In this document: piece by piece, positions 61,050 to 64,000 of the stretch
Layout of the letters: each line of letters begins with the position of its first letter
How positions within the stretch are numbered: position 1 is the first letter of the stretch
Assembly: GCF_021347895.1 (NCBI RefSeq)
Contig: NC_067121.1
Location: 33,529,974-33,593,973 of the forward strand
Origin: Acanthochromis polyacanthus
Taxonomy: Eukaryota; Chordata; Actinopteri; Pomacentridae
DNA: 64,000 nucleotides
Reading direction: 5' to 3'
Program-made: the position numbers and the translations under genes
The notes under the pieces: generated by a model
Databases searched by the model: none
The model's input: only the letters and a program-made list of their open reading frames with translations
Told to the model about the DNA's origin: nothing

Positions 61050-61320
61050 TTTGAAACGCTTTTACAACGCTGGGAAGAAAATTTAATATAACGGAATATC
61101 TTTCATAGTTTCGGCTAGTGTGCTAGCTAAACGAATACGAGGCTTCAGGCGCCAACTTCTTCCTGAAACACGTTGTTCTTTATGGTGAGCGTTGGCCCAG
61201 TTGGTGTCAGTTTGAAACGGGGGCGTTCGTTTTGCTTTACGGAGCAGCCCGCAAACACAGCTTCCTATTCATCATACTGTCCAATTCGACGCACCGCCCC
61301 TCCGGACAACCGAAAAACTA
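61050..61320 (-). promoter_or_regulatory. promoter of the TIN2-like zinc-finger gene
   Basis: A CpG-rich stretch lies just upstream of the ATG exon. It holds a GC box (ccgcccc at about 61294-61300), a CCAAT box on the plus strand (61281-61285) and an E2F-like ggcgccaa near 61149. No TATA box was seen, which fits a broadly expressed gene. Confidence 0.5.
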
Positions 61321-62637
61321 AATCTCAAAAGTAAACTTGATAAACAGTATTTTCTTCCTAATCTTCTTCATAATTCTAAAATATTAGCATTAATTAAAGG
61401 CTTGGGTATATTGTTTTAGAAATTAGTCATACTTGAACAATCCGACATTTTATTGCTCAATATTCAAATAATAACATTAATTTATATTATTTGTATATTT
61501 TCGTTGCTTATTTCTCATAACACTTACTGTTTATTTGACTCGTAACACTTGCTTTTTATTTAATATTTTTTCCTTCTACATATTTTCTACTTGTTAGTGT
61601 GAATGAAACTGATTCTGATTCCAGTATTTTGAAACTGCATTTAAAAAATACAATAAAGTGATGTCAATTTCTGCTTTGCAGGTACACCTAGAAAATAAGT
61701 ATTTCTCTTCCCTCTCTAATTCATCATAAAATTCAAACATAGAATAAAGACACTGCAAGACCCCGGCAGGATATTTCATGCTGGAGTATAGAGCAAAAAA
61801 CAGGCAACAGGCAGCTTTCATTCTGATGAGATCTTTTTTCAATGTTGAGAATACTGAACACTGACACTGATAAATAATGTTAACTGACAGCAAAAATACT
61901 TAATCATTTTAACATACATTTCATAGAGTACAAATATATCACACTCAGATGTCATGCCCAAAATATGCACATAAATTTTAGAGTTTACAATGAAAAAACA
62001 CCAGAGAAAGCAAAGGGGTGTACTACAAAGCAAAGATTGAGATAACCAGGATTTCTTTGCCTTAGCTGGCTTGACATAACCTGAAGTCCAGATCAGAGGC
62101 AATAGATATCACAACAATGGTTATAAACTTTCTTCGTTAGCTCAGGCTTTCTTCACCAGGCCCTGTACGCTCCAATAAAATGGATGCATTAATGCATTAA
62201 CTATTCTTCTATAAAAAATGACTGATCGTATGCTGCCTGCTTCAGTCAAGAGGAACAGGTTGGCGATATGAACGTACAGCTCAGTAAGTTTGCAGATGTA
62301 AGAGAATCTACATCACTAAAAGAGAATATGGTCAGGAAAAGAATTGGTGAAAGAGCAGCAAGTCACAGCAAATCTGAATCCCAAACTCTGAGCAGAACTT
62401 CTCTGGAGTAGGTTAGCGGTGCAGCATCAGTTGCCATGGTGATGTAGCAGGTATAAAGAGATCCACCTTCATCTTACATCGTAGTACACCCCCTTAGGAA
62501 AAGGAATGTGTCAGTAAAACTAGAATTTCTGCAACATTGTCCTTACAAGAGACGGCCAGTGTGAAACTGACAACACCAACCACAGTCTGTACAAATACAA
62601 TATTCATGTCTAAAATGTCACATGGTACACTGTGGAA
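61321..62637. other. 3' UTR of the upstream zinc-finger paralogue and short spacer
   Basis: Noncoding. Candidate polyadenylation signals for the minus strand (AATAAA, seen as tttatt) are at about 61530 and 61554. If used, they would leave only about 200 bases to the promoter of the next gene. Confidence 0.35.
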
Positions 62638-64000
62638 TCAGAGAGTCTCGGTTTGGACCATGTTGTGCGTTTTTAAATGTCTCTTCAGGTGGTTGAGGCA
62701 GGTGTAAGCCTTTGCACACATCTGACAGGCGTAGGGTCGAACCCCTGTGTGGTTCATGGTGTGTTTTTTCAGTTCACTGCCCCGTGAAAAGCCTTTCCCA
62801 CATTCAGGGCACACGTAAGGTCGTTCCCCGGTGTGAACACGCATGTGAAGTGTCAGTTTGCTTGCCATGGTGAACCCCCTTCCACACATGGAGCATTTGT
62901 AAGGTTTCTCCCCGGTGTGGGTCCGTCGGTGTATCTGCAGCTCGCCGGCGGAGATGAACGCCTTTCCACAGTCGGAGCACAAATATGGCTTCTCTCCCGT
63001 ATGAGTTCTTATGTGTATGTTCAGATTCCCCGACACGGAGAAACGTTTCCCGCAGTATGTGCACTGAAACGGCCTCTCGCCCGTGTGGCTGCGCATGTGG
63101 AGGTTCAGGTCGTGTTTGTTCTTGAAAGCTTTGCCACAACGTACACAAATCTGGGTTTTCTGCTGCCTGTGGCGAAGCTCGTGAGCCGTCAGAGATCCGA
63201 CGGTGGCAAAAAACTTCCCGCACTGCTTGCATTGGTTGGACAGCTCCAGAGGATGAATCTTCTGATGGGTCCTGAGCTCGCTCATACTGGGGTAAACCTC
63301 CCCACACTGTCTGCATGTGAAAACACGGATCTGGCTGTGAGTTTGTTCATGTTTCCCCAGTAGGTACATCTTTTTAAAGCTTTTCCCACACTGAGAACAG
63401 TCAAACCTTTGGATAATTTGAACACACTGGTGTCTAAATTTGTCCTGCATACACTGAAAGCTTTTCCCACATTTGATGCAGATGTAAGCGGCTTTTGTGC
63501 ACTGTGTCCGCCTGTGGGATGACAGATCGGAGGTCCTTCTGAAGGCTTTCCCACACTGAGAGCACTTGTAAGGGTTTTCTCCGGTGTGCAGCCGCTGATG
63601 CTCCAGGAGTTCGTAGCGGTAAATGTAGCACTTCCCACACTGACTGCATTTGTGTGCGACTCTCTGCCGAGGGGGTCCAATCATAGCACCGGGAGTTGCG
63701 GGAGTCTCTGCAGATGTAGAGGGAGTCTGGGAGGTGGCTGTATCTCCTTCATCATACTCCTCCACGATGTGAACATCAGGAATACAGTCAGTGTGTTTTC
63801 CTTCTGCTGTCTGTTCTCCGTCGCTGCTGTTCAGAACGTCTGACTCCTCAGATGGCCATCTTGTCTCCTGTATGTCTGAATCTCCGCCATGTCGGAGAGC
63901 AGGCATCCCTGATTCTCTTTGGTTGTCAGATGTTTGTGTGTTAGATTGGACTTCTTTGGCACAGGTCTCAGTAGGTGAGGAAAGGAGGGATAAAGATGAG
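62638..64000 (-). CDS. paralogous C2H2 zinc-finger protein, 5' part beyond window
   Basis: The open frame runs from the right edge to a stop at 62638. It begins within a Ser/Thr-rich linker (upstream of MPALRHGG, where the frame stays open to base 64000). An acidic stretch follows (HIVEEYDEGDTA), then 12 fingers. Fingers 1-6 match one copy of the six-finger module of the neighbouring gene, including H-X4-C in finger 2 and H-X-C in finger 3. Fingers 7-12 match its tail, ending ACQMCAKAYTCLNHLKRHLK, almost the same as the neighbour's last finger. By analogy the TIN2-like exons should lie right of the window, but this is inference. The Met at 63906 is probably internal. Confidence 0.9.
   Translation of the reverse strand, partial: SSLSLLSSPTETCAKEVQSNTQTSDNQRESGMPALRHGGDSDIQETRWPSEESDVLNSSDGEQTAEGKHTDCIPDVHIVEEYDEGDTATSQTPSTSAETPATPGAMIGPPRQRVAHKCSQCGKCYIYRYELLEHQRLHTGENPYKCSQCGKAFRRTSDLSSHRRTQCTKAAYICIKCGKSFQCMQDKFRHQCVQIIQRFDCSQCGKSFKKMYLLGKHEQTHSQIRVFTCRQCGEVYPSMSELRTHQKIHPLELSNQCKQCGKFFATVGSLTAHELRHRQQKTQICVRCGKAFKNKHDLNLHMRSHTGERPFQCTYCGKRFSVSGNLNIHIRTHTGEKPYLCSDCGKAFISAGELQIHRRTHTGEKPYKCSMCGRGFTMASKLTLHMRVHTGERPYVCPECGKGFSRGSELKKHTMNHTGVRPYACQMCAKAYTCLNHLKRHLKTHNMVQTETL

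Overview
The window is vertebrate genomic DNA, most likely from a teleost fish. It has small GT-AG introns, collagen VI genes in tandem, C2H2 zinc-finger genes carrying a TIN2-like N-terminal domain, fish-type tRNA-derived SINEs, short DNA transposons and many dinucleotide repeats. All four recognisable genes are on the minus strand, so transcription runs from high to low coordinates.

Region 1 (1-15.5 kb) is col6a2, the collagen VI alpha-2 chain, cut off by the left edge inside its last exon. Its start codon is at 13251, with a probable noncoding first exon in a CpG-rich stretch near 15.1-15.5 kb. The gene has two alternative endings. The 2C2a terminal exon (2621-2907) is intact. The two exons for the 2C2 ending (1227-1559 and 1-209) keep recognisable protein similarity but hold three separate one-base surpluses.

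Region 2 (15.5-24.6 kb) is a gene-free spacer. It holds two inverted piggyBac-type MITEs, a SINE split by a later insertion, a Tc1/mariner-like MITE and several simple repeats.

Region 3 (24.65-52.0 kb) is a complete col6a1, the collagen VI alpha-1 chain. My exon model gives about 1007 codons: signal peptide, N1 vWA domain, about 336 residues of triple helix, then C1 and C2 vWA domains. col6a1 followed head-to-tail by col6a2 matches the human 21q22.3 arrangement. The two chains assemble with an alpha-3-type chain into collagen VI microfibrils.

Region 4 (52-56.1 kb) is a repeat-bearing spacer. Region 5 (56.1-64 kb) holds two tandem paralogous zinc-finger genes. The first is complete (about 840 codons): a TIN2-like (TINF2_N) domain spread over six small exons, then 18 fingers in one large exon. 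The second runs off the right edge and shows 12 fingers. Comparing them shows that a six-finger module was duplicated inside the first gene.

Exon limits were placed by hand from splice signals, reading-frame phase and similarity to remembered human chains. Reading phase is consistent across the whole of col6a1 and the first zinc-finger gene, and across col6a2 up to its alternative 3' ends.
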